A stretch of DNA of 64,000 nt from Paraburkholderia panacisoli. GTDB lineage: Bacteria; Pseudomonadota; Gammaproteobacteria; Burkholderiales; Burkholderiaceae. Below the pieces are notes generated by a model. That model was not told where the DNA came from. It searched no databases and was given only the letters and a program-made list of their open reading frames with translations. Below, piece by piece: positions 34,681-43,500 of the stretch (positions within the stretch are counted from its first letter, which is position 1; every line of letters starts with the position of its first letter). The translations under genes and the position numbers were made by a program. The stretch spans positions 1 through 64,000 of the forward strand of contig NZ_VTUZ01000022.1 in NCBI RefSeq assembly GCF_008369935.1, read 5' to 3'.

Positions 34681-37151
34681 CAGCTCCCCTTGTATTCGGC
34701 CGCGCTGGCCGGCGACATGACAGCGGGCTTCTTTTTATCAGCTGCGGCAGGCGACGAGGCCGCCCCGTTGGCCGACTTGTTGACCGGCGCGCCTTCGAGC
34801 GAAAGCGCCGCCTTGGGCTGCTGCTTGACGCCCGGCGGCGGCGCCGTCGGCGACTGACGAACCTGCGACAGCAACTGCGCGCACGGCAGCGGCTTGTTGT
34901 TGCTCGGTGCGAGCAACGGAATCAACGCGGCAAACGGATTGATCAGGCCGAGCCCCACCACCGCGCCGCCGCGCAACGCCAGCGCGGCCGCGTTCACACC
35001 CACGTGCGGATCCTTGAACGTGCCCTTCACATACAGCGGCGAGCGCAGCGAAAACACCCGGAAGCCCTTGGTATGCGGATGCACACCCAGGTCCATCGTC
35101 TCGTCGCGCAGATTGATGTGGCCGTCGATGTTGATCACCGCGTCGTCGGTATCGAGCGCGAACACGCGTGACTCGAGCACGCCGTCGGTCGCGACGAAAT
35201 CGGCGGCTGCGCAGTTGATCTTCACGTCGCGATTGCCGAACAGCTTTTCATACACGACGTTCGCCACGTTCAGCCCGGCCGCTTCCATCAGCAGACGGCT
35301 CACCGTGCCGTCCGTGATCAGCGCTTTCACTTCGCCGTTGGAGGTGGCCGCCAACGCCGCCGGCGAATTGCCGGTCGCGGTCAGCGCGGCGTCGCCATTG
35401 ATTTCGCCGAGCGCGTTCTGCATCGTCTTGAAGTTCGGGAACAGCTGCTTGAGCTTCACATGCCGCGCCGACGTCGCGAAGCGGCCCTTCAACGGCACCC
35501 CGCTGCCGTCCAGATGAATGTCCGACGCGAGCGAGCCGCCGGCGACGCCGAATTTCAGCGGCTCCAGCGACAGCACGCCGTTGGTCATCACGACGTGCGT
35601 GTACAGGTCCGTGATCGGCAGGTCCGTGGTCTTGACGATGCGTCGGCCGGTGAACTTCACGTCGGCGTCGATCGCCTTCCAGCGGTCGGTGCGGAACTCC
35701 TCGACCGGCAGCACGCGGTCGCCCGGCTGCCGGGTCGCGTCGCCGCGCTTGGCCTTGCTCGCATTCGAGTCCGCACCGATCACTGGCGCCAGATCGGAGA
35801 ATTGCAGCAGGTGCGACACCAGTTCGCCCTGCAGCAGCGGACGGGGCTCGCGAGCCGTGTAGATGAGCGACCCGTTCAGATCGCTGCCGCCCACCCGACC
35901 CGTAAAATTTTCATACTTGAAAACGTTGCCGCTCGACTTGAACTGGCCGATCAGCCGCCCTTCGGTTGCATAAGGCGGCGTGTCCGGCAAGGTCACGCCG
36001 GTCAGCGAATAGAGGCGCGCCATACTGTTGCCTTGCAGCCAGAGCCGCAGGTCGACCGCCGCGAGATGCGCCGGGTCGGTGATCGTGCCCACCAGGCCCA
36101 CGTGCAGATCACCGGCCTTCACGTCGGCCTGCACCGGGAACGGCCGGTTCGCGTCCTGCAGCGCCAATACGCCGCCGACCTTGCCGCTGCCCGCCACCGG
36201 TGTTTTGTCGTAGGTGCCCTTGACCGTCCAGCCGATCGCATACGACGGCGTCTGCTGTTGCGTGCCAGTCGCCGCGCTCGTCCCGCTCGCTTCCGACGCG
36301 GCCACGCTGCGGCTCGCTTCGCTTGCCGCACGCGAACCACCGGCCATCGGCGCCCCCGACGCCCCACTGGCCGCCGTCGTACCCGACGCACTGATATCCG
36401 TCGACGACGCGCCGGACGCTGCCGCCGCCGACGCGGCGGCCGCCTCGGACGCCGCCTGCGCATTGGCCTGCGCGGTCAGCTTGCTGGCGCCGGCCTTGCC
36501 GATTGCCTGCGCCGACTCGCTGCGCGAGACCGCTTCCTGCTGCTTCATCGCTTCGCCGATCGGGATCGGCTGGCCGAGCGTGTCGATGACCATCTGCAGA
36601 TCGACCTTCTTCTGCTGATCGGACAGCGCGATATTGCCCTTCGCAAACGCGATGTCGTGCAGATCGAGCTTCCATTCCGACGGCCCGCTCGACGACGCCA
36701 GCTTGAAGGTCCAGTTGTCGCGCCCGTCGAGCAAACGTTCGAGATCGACGGAGGGATTCACGAGGTTGATCGCGGGGATCACGATGTCGTGCGCGAGCAG
36801 CGGCAGCACCTTCACCTCGAAGTCGATTTCGTCGAGCGTGGCGAACTGCGGCTGTTTGCTCCAGTCGGGATTGGCCACCGTGATGTTGGCCGCGGAAAAG
36901 CGCGGCCACGGCACCCAGCCGCGCCAGCCGGTCTCGCCGACCGGATGCCGCCAGCCCACTTTCAGATCGCCGTTGATCGCGAAGGGCCGGCCGATAGCCT
37001 GCGAGACTTTGTCGTTGACATAAGGCCGGGCGCGATTCCAGTCGAACGTCACGATGAAAATGGCGAGCGCGACGATCAGGACGACGATGGTCGCCAGCAG
37101 CCATACGATGATTTTTCCGATCCGCCGTCCGATACTGCTCGACCCTGCCAT
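34680..37151 (-). CDS. AsmA family protein
   Basis: An 823-residue inner-membrane-anchored protein of the AsmA/TamB-related superfamily, proposed to move or regulate lipids between membranes. The N-terminal anchor (IGKIIVWLLATIVVLIVALA) is followed by FDWNRARPYVNDKVSQAIGR, the AsmA signature. Large beta-rich repeats follow, and the C-terminal AsmA_2 region includes TATGNSPAALAATSNGEVKA and ETMDLGVHPHTKGFRVFSLR. Between about 217 and 304 there is an Ala/Ser/Gly/Thr-rich low-complexity insert that interrupts the repeats. The start at 37151 gives a proper anchor; upstream residues are noise. A 41-aa ORF overlaps its stop codon. Confidence 0.88.
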   Translation of the reverse strand: MAGSSSIGRRIGKIIVWLLATIVVLIVALAIFIVTFDWNRARPYVNDKVSQAIGRPFAINGDLKVGWRHPVGETGWRGWVPWPRFSAANITVANPDWSKQPQFATLDEIDFEVKVLPLLAHDIVIPAINLVNPSVDLERLLDGRDNWTFKLASSSGPSEWKLDLHDIAFAKGNIALSDQQKKVDLQMVIDTLGQPIPIGEAMKQQEAVSRSESAQAIGKAGASKLTAQANAQAASEAAAASAAAASGASSTDISASGTTAASGASGAPMAGGSRAASEASRSVAASEASGTSAATGTQQQTPSYAIGWTVKGTYDKTPVAGSGKVGGVLALQDANRPFPVQADVKAGDLHVGLVGTITDPAHLAAVDLRLWLQGNSMARLYSLTGVTLPDTPPYATEGRLIGQFKSSGNVFKYENFTGRVGGSDLNGSLIYTAREPRPLLQGELVSHLLQFSDLAPVIGADSNASKAKRGDATRQPGDRVLPVEEFRTDRWKAIDADVKFTGRRIVKTTDLPITDLYTHVVMTNGVLSLEPLKFGVAGGSLASDIHLDGSGVPLKGRFATSARHVKLKQLFPNFKTMQNALGEINGDAALTATGNSPAALAATSNGEVKALITDGTVSRLLMEAAGLNVANVVYEKLFGNRDVKINCAAADFVATDGVLESRVFALDTDDAVINIDGHINLRDETMDLGVHPHTKGFRVFSLRSPLYVKGTFKDPHVGVNAAALALRGGAVVGLGLINPFAALIPLLAPSNNKPLPCAQLLSQVRQSPTAPPPGVKQQPKAALSLEGAPVNKSANGAASSPAAADKKKPAVMSPASAAEYKGS

Positions 37152-37341
37152 TGAGAGGCTCCGCGATTGTTCTGGTTGCGCACCGAGCAGCAGATATCGT
37201 GCCCGGACCTCGGTGGCGCGCCACCTTTGTGCTTGCCGTTTTATCATGCTGCACAGCCGGACAACAGATCGGCCGCGCGCGCGCCACCATGAATACGCGT
37301 TGCCGCGTCGCCGTCACGCCCACCCCAATACGATCCAACTC

Positions 37342-38055
37342 ATGACCGATGTTCCCCTCGTCCTTGCCGACGGCATCGTCCGGCGCGATGCACTGCGCGG
37401 CCAGACGCTGTTGCAGTCGACCACCTTCGCACTCCATGCGGGCGACCGCGTCGCGATCACCGGACCGTCTGGCTCGGGCAAGAGCGTATTTCTGCGCTCA
37501 CTCGCCTTGCTCGATCCGCTCGATGCCGGACGCATACTGTGGCATGGCGCCGCAGTCGAGCGCGCCGCGATTCCACGCTACCGGCGCAACGTCGCGTATA
37601 TCCGCCAACGGCCCGCGCTGCTCGACGGCAGCGTCGAAGACAACCTGCGCTACCCGTTCGAGCTGCGCTCCTATCGCGACTCGCGCTTCGAGCGCGCGCG
37701 CGCGGCGAGCCTTGCCGCCCAGGCGGGCCGCGCCGCCGACTTTCTCGACAAGCGCGCAAGCGAACTGTCCGGCGGCGAGGCGCAGATCACCGCGCTGATC
37801 CGCGTGCTGCAACTGGCGCCCGAGGTCTTGCTGCTCGATGAGCCGACCGCGTCGCTCGACCCGGAGTCGTCGCGGGCGATCGAAGGTCTCGTGCATGCAT
37901 GGTTCGATGCCGACCCCGGCCGCCATGCATCGATGTGGGTGTCCCACGATCCCGCGCAGGCCGCGCGCATGAGCGAGCGTCATCTCACGATGCGCGCCGG
38001 CGTGCTCGACGAAGCGGCGCAGGCAGCGTCCGCGCATCAGGAGGCCGGCCAATGA
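37342..38055 (+). CDS. fetA: ABC transporter ATP-binding protein, FetA-like (YbbL)
   Basis: A 237-residue ABC ATPase with Walker A GPSGSGKSVFLRSLALLDPL, Q-loop AYIRQRPALLDGSVEDNLRY, signature LSGGEAQITALIRVLQL and Walker B VLLLDEPTASLDP, with the H-loop His in MWVSHDPAQAARMSERH. With FetB it should form an exporter; the E. coli pair has been linked to iron homeostasis and peroxide resistance. The start at 37342 begins the domain correctly; the upstream open frame is not coding. The fetB start overlaps the stop by ATGA, so the pair is translationally coupled. Confidence 0.88.
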   Translation: MTDVPLVLADGIVRRDALRGQTLLQSTTFALHAGDRVAITGPSGSGKSVFLRSLALLDPLDAGRILWHGAAVERAAIPRYRRNVAYIRQRPALLDGSVEDNLRYPFELRSYRDSRFERARAASLAAQAGRAADFLDKRASELSGGEAQITALIRVLQLAPEVLLLDEPTASLDPESSRAIEGLVHAWFDADPGRHASMWVSHDPAQAARMSERHLTMRAGVLDEAAQAASAHQEAGQ

Positions 38056-38858
38056 CCTTGCAAAACCTGAGTCTGTGGGACGTCGCGATTGCGGCGCTGC
38101 TGATCTTCGTGAACGGCGCGGTGTCGGTCGTGCTCAAGCTCGATCTCGAACGCAAGCTCGCGTGGGCCGCGCTGCGCACCGTGGTCCAGTTGCTGGCGAT
38201 CGGCTACGTGCTCGGCTGGGTGTTCCGCAACGACCGCTGGTTCGTCGTGCTGCCGCTGATGATCGTGATGACGCTGATCGCCGGCTTCGCGGGCGCGCAG
38301 CGCGGCAGTCGCACCTATGCCGGACAGCGCGCGGACAGCGTGCTGTCGATCTGGGCCAGTTCGTGGCTGGTCGCGGCCGTCGGGCTCTTCGTCGTGATCC
38401 GCATTCATCCGTGGTACGAGCCGCAATATGCGATTCCGATTCTCGGCATGATCCTCGGCAATACGCTGACCGGCGTCTCGCTCGGCATCGAGCGGATGAC
38501 CGAGGAATTGACCGCGCGGCGCGACCGCGTCGACATGGCGCTCGCGCTCGGCGCGACGCGTTGGGAAGCGGCGCAGGCGCCGGCGCGGCAGGCGGTGCGC
38601 GCGGGCATGATGCCGGTGTTGAATCAGATGGCGGTGGTCGGCGTGGTGAGCCTGCCCGGCATGATGACGGGCCAGGTGCTGGCCGGGCAGTCGCCGTTGC
38701 AGGCGGTGCGCTATCAGATCGTCATCATGTTTCTGATCGCCGCGGCGTCGGCATTGGGGACCGTGGGCGCGGTGCTGCTGACGTACCGGCGGCTGTTCTC
38801 GGCGGAGCACCGGTTTCTGTCCGCGCGACTGGTGGAGCGCGCGGCGAAACTGCGGTGA
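38052..38858 (+). CDS. fetB: ABC transporter permease, FetB-like (YbbM, UPF0014)
   Basis: A 268-residue multi-pass inner-membrane permease of the UPF0014/FetB family. About seven hydrophobic segments are visible, for example WDVAIAALLIFVNGAVSVVL and FVVLPLMIVMTLIAGFAGAQ. The family core is IPILGMILGNTLTGVSLGIE, then RDRVDMALALGATRWEAAQA and MAVVGVVSLPGMMTGQVLAG. It overlaps the fetA stop by 4 bp. Substrate assignment (iron export) rests only on the E. coli family. Confidence 0.9.
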   Translation: MTLQNLSLWDVAIAALLIFVNGAVSVVLKLDLERKLAWAALRTVVQLLAIGYVLGWVFRNDRWFVVLPLMIVMTLIAGFAGAQRGSRTYAGQRADSVLSIWASSWLVAAVGLFVVIRIHPWYEPQYAIPILGMILGNTLTGVSLGIERMTEELTARRDRVDMALALGATRWEAAQAPARQAVRAGMMPVLNQMAVVGVVSLPGMMTGQVLAGQSPLQAVRYQIVIMFLIAAASALGTVGAVLLTYRRLFSAEHRFLSARLVERAAKLR

Positions 38859-38964
38859 GCGGCGCGGCCTGACGAGAACCGGCGCCGCACGCTGCATGCG
38901 GCGCCTGCGCGTCGACTACCTCGTGGACGTTGCTCGCGTTGCGCCGCTCTCGCGGCGCGTCGCC

Positions 38965-39528
38965 TCAACGCTTCGCGCTCACCGCCACTTCAGTGCCGTC
39001 GTTGAGCGTCAGCGTTTTCGTGCTGCCGTTGACCGGCATCGTAAAGCGCAGAATCTGACTCACGCTCACATCGTTCGGACACTTGATCGTTTTTCCGCCG
39101 CTCGTGACGGTCTTCACACCGTGCGGCGTTTGCGCCTGGAAGCTCATCTGCACACTCGCCGTGCCGTCGCTGGACACGACCGGCGCAAAGCGGATCTGCG
39201 TCTGGCGAATCATCGCGCCGTTGGCGTCCACCGGCAGCGACGCATAGTTCGGACACGCATCCGTGCCCGCCACCGGGCCGCCCGGCGGCACGGTCTTCCA
39301 CGTGAAGTCGTCCGATTCGCCGGAGCGGATCGTGCGGGTTTCCTGTGAATTGCCGAACTGCTTCGACGTGACGCGAACCGTATAGCGGATCGGACCGTCG
39401 AGCGCGGCCTGGGACGTCACCGTGATCGGCGTGGCTGCGTGCGCCACCGGCGTGAGCATGCCGGGCGCGAGCGCGCAAGCGAGAGAAGCCACAACTGAAA
39501 CGGCGGAGAGTTTGAAGCTGGAGCTCAT
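38965..39528 (-). CDS. Secreted hypothetical protein
   Basis: A 187-residue protein with a Sec signal peptide (MSSSFKLSAVSVVASLACAL, cleavage near AHAATPI). The mature part is beta-rich and polar, with two Cys (TDACPNYASL and TIKCPNDVSV) that could form a disulfide bond in the periplasm. I do not recognise catalytic motifs. Similar proteins seem common in Burkholderia. It is alone on the minus strand, convergent with the fetAB genes. Confidence 0.75.
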   Translation of the reverse strand: MSSSFKLSAVSVVASLACALAPGMLTPVAHAATPITVTSQAALDGPIRYTVRVTSKQFGNSQETRTIRSGESDDFTWKTVPPGGPVAGTDACPNYASLPVDANGAMIRQTQIRFAPVVSSDGTASVQMSFQAQTPHGVKTVTSGGKTIKCPNDVSVSQILRFTMPVNGSTKTLTLNDGTEVAVSAKR

Positions 39529-40154
39529 ACTGTCACCTCGTTGTTGTGCCGCTGCGCGCCCGCTTCAGCGCTACTGCCTGCGCACCGCCTGACTGGAGCC
39601 GGTGAATGCGCGGCCAGCCGGGTCGCGGGACACGCAACCGTTTTCGCATGATGCACCGCCAGTCTAACGCCAAGCTTAAGGCTGCGCGTGCCGCGCGCGC
39701 TCGGGTGTTAACCCGCTTGCGGGGACGCGTTTTCTGCGTGTGTTTTCTTCTGTGTGTGTTTGTTGTGCGTGAGCGATGGCCGGCGAGACGCCCGACTCTT
39801 TGCCCGCGATCCCCGCGGCGCCTGGCATCATGCATCGGGCATCGAACGATGCGTGGCCGGCGCGCCTCGCTGCAACGCCGGCCATCTTCGATCAACACAA
39901 TGCGCGATTCAGAACCCCGTCGGCACCAGCTTGCCGAGCGCGCCCTTCTTCGAGAAGTTGATGCGCGCGGCGGCAGAATTGCGCGTGGGGATGCGGAGCC
40001 GGGTTGAGGTTGTTGGGCTTGAGGATGGCGCGAGCTGGATCGCGCCGCGCAGGCGCCAACGCCAGTGATGGCCCCGGCTCAAACCGGCCGGCGACAGTCG
40101 AAGCTTTGCGACTGTCGCTGCCACCGTCCGTCCCTGCATCCGTCAGGGCCTGAG
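39529..40154. other. Long non-coding region with a hairpin
   Basis: 626 bp without a convincing gene. Several short frames exist on both strands but have no recognisable residues. The main structure is a perfect 10-bp inverted repeat (GCGACAGTCG at 40091-40100 and CGACTGTCGC at 40109-40118) near the end of the NHEJ operon. The region should also contain the promoter of the secreted protein gene. Confidence 0.45.
40091..40118 (-). other. 10-bp inverted repeat downstream of the NHEJ operon
   Basis: GCGACAGTCG and CGACTGTCGC are separated by 8 nt (AAGCTTTG). The hairpin lies about 40 bp past the stop of the last gene of the ku-ligD operon. No T-run follows, so it may be a weak terminator or an mRNA 3' stabiliser. 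Confidence 0.5.
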
Positions 40155-40448
40155 CTACCGCTTTTTACCAGCCCGCTTTTCGTCCGAATTGACGTCGCTG
40201 TGCGCATCGTTCTGCGTCATCTGCTGATACTCGTCACCGCCGCGGCGGTCGGTGTCCTTCAGGCCGCGCTCGAGGTCGCGGTGCGCCTGCTTGCCGACAT
40301 GGCGCGGCTCGTCCTCGTGCTGCGACTCCGGATTCTGGTCGGCTTCATTCGGCAGCGGCGCGCCGGCTTCCTGCAACGAACGCGGCTGCTTTTGCGCATG
40401 CGGATCGGCCTGCTTGTCGCCATCCGACGATTGCGGTGCGGTTTTCAT
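40155..40448 (-). CDS. Small disordered hydrophilic protein after ligD
   Basis: A 97-residue, strongly hydrophilic protein rich in Asp, Glu, Gln, Lys and His with almost no hydrophobic core (for example NEADQNPESQHEDEPRHVGK). It is probably intrinsically disordered. The start at 40448 has AAGGAG at 8-nt spacing, so translation is likely. It begins 43 bp after the ligD stop on the same strand, making it the third gene of ku-ligD. It ends DEKRAGKKR, a basic tail. No family is recognised; it could be a repair accessory, a stress protein or an unrelated passenger. Confidence 0.65.
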   Translation of the reverse strand: MKTAPQSSDGDKQADPHAQKQPRSLQEAGAPLPNEADQNPESQHEDEPRHVGKQAHRDLERGLKDTDRRGGDEYQQMTQNDAHSDVNSDEKRAGKKR

Positions 40449-40490
40449 GACGTGCTCCTTGTCGTTTGAGTGAGGTCCACCGGCAAGCGC

Positions 40491-43436
40491 TCATTGCGCT
40501 TGGTCCAGACGTTTTTTCATCGCGGCCGTGATGCGCTGACGGGTCTTCGCATAGTCCGCCCACGGATCGCGCTTCAGACTGGCGAGGCGCTCGTGCAGGT
40601 TCTCGATGTTCCATTGATCGCCGCCCGTGGTGGACGCGACTTCGTCCCACGCAAGCGGCACCGACACGCCCAGGCCCGGCCGCGCGCGCGCCGAGAACGC
40701 GGCCACCGTGCTCGAGCCGCGGTTGTTGCGCAGGTAATCGACGAAGATTTTCTGCTTGCGGTTCTGCGCGCCCATCTTCGCGCTGAAGTACTTGGGCAGG
40801 GTCGTCGCCATGTGCCGCGCGACGGCCTGCGAGAAGTCCTTCACCTCGTCCCAGCCCGCCTGCTTCGCGAGCGGCACGACGACGTGCAGTCCCTTGCCGC
40901 CGCTCGTCTTGCAGAACGATTCGAGGCCGAGTTCTTCGAGCAGCGAGCGCGTGAGTTGCGCGGCTTCGATCATGCGCTCCCAGCCGAGCGACGCGTCGGG
41001 GTCGAGATCGAACACCATGCGATCGGGCTTCTCGATGTTCGACGCGACCGCATTCCATGTGTGAAATTCGACCGTGCCCATCTGCGCGGCGCCGACCAGC
41101 GCTTTGAGCGTTTCGACCGTAATCAGCGGCGGATGACCGGGGTCGAGACCCGGATGCTGCGTGACGTTGGGAATCGACAGCTTCTGGCTGTGCTTCTGGA
41201 AAAACAGCTCGCCGCCGATGTCCTCGGGTGCGCGCACCAGCGACACCGGCCGGTCCTGCAGATGCGGCAGCATCCAGTCGGCGACCGATTCGTAGTACTG
41301 CACAAGATCGATTTTGCGCGTGCCGGTGCTCTTGTCGATCACGCGATCGGGATGAGACACCCGCACGCCGGCGACTTCGGCGGCGGCGGCTGTTTTTGCG
41401 GTGGACTTTGCGGCTGTGGTCTTCGCGGTCGCGGTTTTTGCGATTGCGGTCTTGGCGGTCGCGGTCTTGGCGGCCGTGGACTTGGCGATCGCGGTCTTGG
41501 CGGCCGTGGACGTGGCGGTCGCGGTCTTCGACGCCGCACGCTTCTTCGGCGCAGCATCGGACCCGGTGTCGGTTTGCTGTTGCACGTCGGCTCCTTGACG
41601 GGGTGCTTCCTTGACGATCTGACGCGCCGGCTTGTCGTTGCGCAGACTCACGAACGACGCCTGACGCACAATCCCATCGCTCGTCCATTCGGCGAAGTTG
41701 CATTCGGCGACGAGCACGGGTTTCACCCAATGCACCGGCGTGCGGCTGCGCTCGCGCGGTGCGCTGGCGAACGGCATGCGCGAGGTCTCGTGCGCGTCGA
41801 GCGCCTTCTTGACCGAGCGCAGCAAGGCGGCGTCGAAACCGGTGCCGACCCGGCCGGCATAGCGCAGCTCGCCTTCGCCATCGTAGGCGCCGAGCAGCAG
41901 CGCACCGAATGCCGCACGACTGCCGCTCGGCTCCGAATAGCCGCCGATCACGAACTCCTGGCGCCGCCGACACTTCAGCTTGATCCACGTCTGCGAGCGC
42001 CCCGACAGGTAGCCGCTATCGCGCCGCTTGCCGATGATCCCTTCGAGCGACATGTCGCAGGCGCTTTTGAGCAGCTCGTCGGCGCTGAAGTCGAAGTCGT
42101 TCGAGAAGCGCAGCACGCGGTCGTCGAAGCCCTCCAGCAGCGCGCGCAGAATCGCGCGGCGCTGTTCGAGCGGCACGCCGCGCAAGTCATAGCCATTCAG
42201 AAAGGGCACGTCGAACAGATAGATGACGATGTCCTGCGGGCGGTTCGAGTCGAATGCGTTTTGCAGCGCCTGGAAACTCGGCACGCCGCGTTCGTCGAGC
42301 ACGATCGCTTCGCCGTCGAGCCATGCGCTATCGAGGGCAAGCTGATCGAATGCTTCGACCTGCTTGCTGAATTTCGCGGTCCAGTCGTTGCCGGCGCGCG
42401 TGAACACCTTGACGGCGCCGCCTTTGCCCGACCGGTCGATGCGGGCCAGCACCCGATAGCCGTCGAACTTGATTTCATACAGCCAGTCGTCGCCGGGCGG
42501 CGCGGCGTCGACGAGGGTCGCCAGTTGAGGCTTGAACGAGGCGGGCAGACGGGCTTTGACAGCGCCTTCGATCGACGGGGATGCGGCCAGTTCGCGCAGC
42601 GACTGCGTGGTGCGTGTGGCGACGATATCCGGGCGCTTCGGGTCGGCCCGGCCTGACGAAGCGCTTGACGCGCCGCGCTTGCTGGCGCCTTTCGCGGCAG
42701 TGGTGGATGCGTTCGAAGCGGCGGCGGTTTCAAGGTTCGCTGAGGCTTTGCTTGCGCGCTTGCCTGCAACTTTGCTCGCGGTTTTACCGGTCCCTTTCGC
42801 GCGCGCCACACCCCCTGCCTTCGCGCTCCTGCCCGCCGACGCGCCCTCGCCCAGCACGCTTCCCGGCCGCTCTTTCAGCACGTCGTACTCGCTCTCGTCG
42901 CGCGCCTCGTCGTCACGCTCCTTGATCAACAGCCATTGCTCCTTGTCGCCGCTGCCGCGCATATGACTGCGCACCAGCGTCCAGCCGCCGCGTAACTTCT
43001 CGCCGTGAAGCCTGAACTTGAGCTTGCCGGCCGCATAGGAACGCGCGGCGTCGTCAATGCTGCCGACCGGCTCCCACGTGCCGCGGTCCCACACGATCAC
43101 AGTGCCCGCCCCGTAATTGCCGGGCGGAATCTCTCCTTCGAACGAACCGTATTCGACCGGGTGGTCTTCGACGTGCACCGCCAGCCGTTTCACCGACGGG
43201 TCGAGACTCGGCCCCTTCGGCACCGCCCACGACAGCAGCGCGCCATTCAGTTCGAGCCGGAAGTCGTAATGCAGACGCCGCGCGTCATGCTCCTGAATCA
43301 CGTACGAAAGCGCGTGGTCCACGGCGCACGGCGCCGCTTTCCGGCCGGCGCGCTTGCGCGCCGCGTGAGCGCCGGAAGGCTCCGGCGTTTCATCGAAGCG
43401 GCGCTTGCGGTGGTAGAGATCGAGTCTCTCGTCCAT
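40491..43436 (-). CDS. ligD: Multifunctional DNA ligase D (NHEJ)
   Basis: A 981-residue LigD with the order phosphoesterase, ligase, polymerase. The N-terminal 3'-phosphoesterase (about 35-185) has EHDARRLHYDFRLELNGALL and VEYGSFEGEIPPGNYGAGTV. The ATP-dependent ligase (about 300-610) has the nucleotidyl Lys in LYEIKFDGYRVLARI (near 320) and WLDGEAIVLDE. The polymerase/primase domain (from about 690) has RMVFDLDPDASLGWERM and YFSAKMGAQNRKQKIFVDYL. Two Ala/Lys/Thr-rich linkers, at about 195-285 and 619-683, make it longer than the 840-residue Pseudomonas enzyme. It lies 64 bp after ku on the same strand. With Ku it repairs double-strand breaks without a homologous template. Confidence 0.95.
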   Translation of the reverse strand: MDERLDLYHRKRRFDETPEPSGAHAARKRAGRKAAPCAVDHALSYVIQEHDARRLHYDFRLELNGALLSWAVPKGPSLDPSVKRLAVHVEDHPVEYGSFEGEIPPGNYGAGTVIVWDRGTWEPVGSIDDAARSYAAGKLKFRLHGEKLRGGWTLVRSHMRGSGDKEQWLLIKERDDEARDESEYDVLKERPGSVLGEGASAGRSAKAGGVARAKGTGKTASKVAGKRASKASANLETAAASNASTTAAKGASKRGASSASSGRADPKRPDIVATRTTQSLRELAASPSIEGAVKARLPASFKPQLATLVDAAPPGDDWLYEIKFDGYRVLARIDRSGKGGAVKVFTRAGNDWTAKFSKQVEAFDQLALDSAWLDGEAIVLDERGVPSFQALQNAFDSNRPQDIVIYLFDVPFLNGYDLRGVPLEQRRAILRALLEGFDDRVLRFSNDFDFSADELLKSACDMSLEGIIGKRRDSGYLSGRSQTWIKLKCRRRQEFVIGGYSEPSGSRAAFGALLLGAYDGEGELRYAGRVGTGFDAALLRSVKKALDAHETSRMPFASAPRERSRTPVHWVKPVLVAECNFAEWTSDGIVRQASFVSLRNDKPARQIVKEAPRQGADVQQQTDTGSDAAPKKRAASKTATATSTAAKTAIAKSTAAKTATAKTAIAKTATAKTTAAKSTAKTAAAAEVAGVRVSHPDRVIDKSTGTRKIDLVQYYESVADWMLPHLQDRPVSLVRAPEDIGGELFFQKHSQKLSIPNVTQHPGLDPGHPPLITVETLKALVGAAQMGTVEFHTWNAVASNIEKPDRMVFDLDPDASLGWERMIEAAQLTRSLLEELGLESFCKTSGGKGLHVVVPLAKQAGWDEVKDFSQAVARHMATTLPKYFSAKMGAQNRKQKIFVDYLRNNRGSSTVAAFSARARPGLGVSVPLAWDEVASTTGGDQWNIENLHERLASLKRDPWADYAKTRQRITAAMKKRLDQAQ
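41387..41530 (-). repeat. Short tandem repeats in the ligD linker
   Basis: DNA coding for an Ala/Lys/Thr linker contains overlapping 15- and 30-bp units. A 21-bp stretch beginning GCGGTCTTGG occurs at 41461 and again 30 bp later at 41491. The protein segment is a series of TAAK, TATAK and TAIAK units, and the region is likely to vary in length between strains. Confidence 0.75.
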
Positions 43437-43500
43437 GGCGGTGACATCGTCGCTTGTGGGTGGGCGCGGCGCTTACGCCCGGCTGTCATCAGCTGTGCGC

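Noticed and set aside
39529-40154. Short frames in the gap before the NHEJ operon
   Set aside because: Several frames of 60-130 codons exist on both strands, but none has a good start site, consistent composition or motif.
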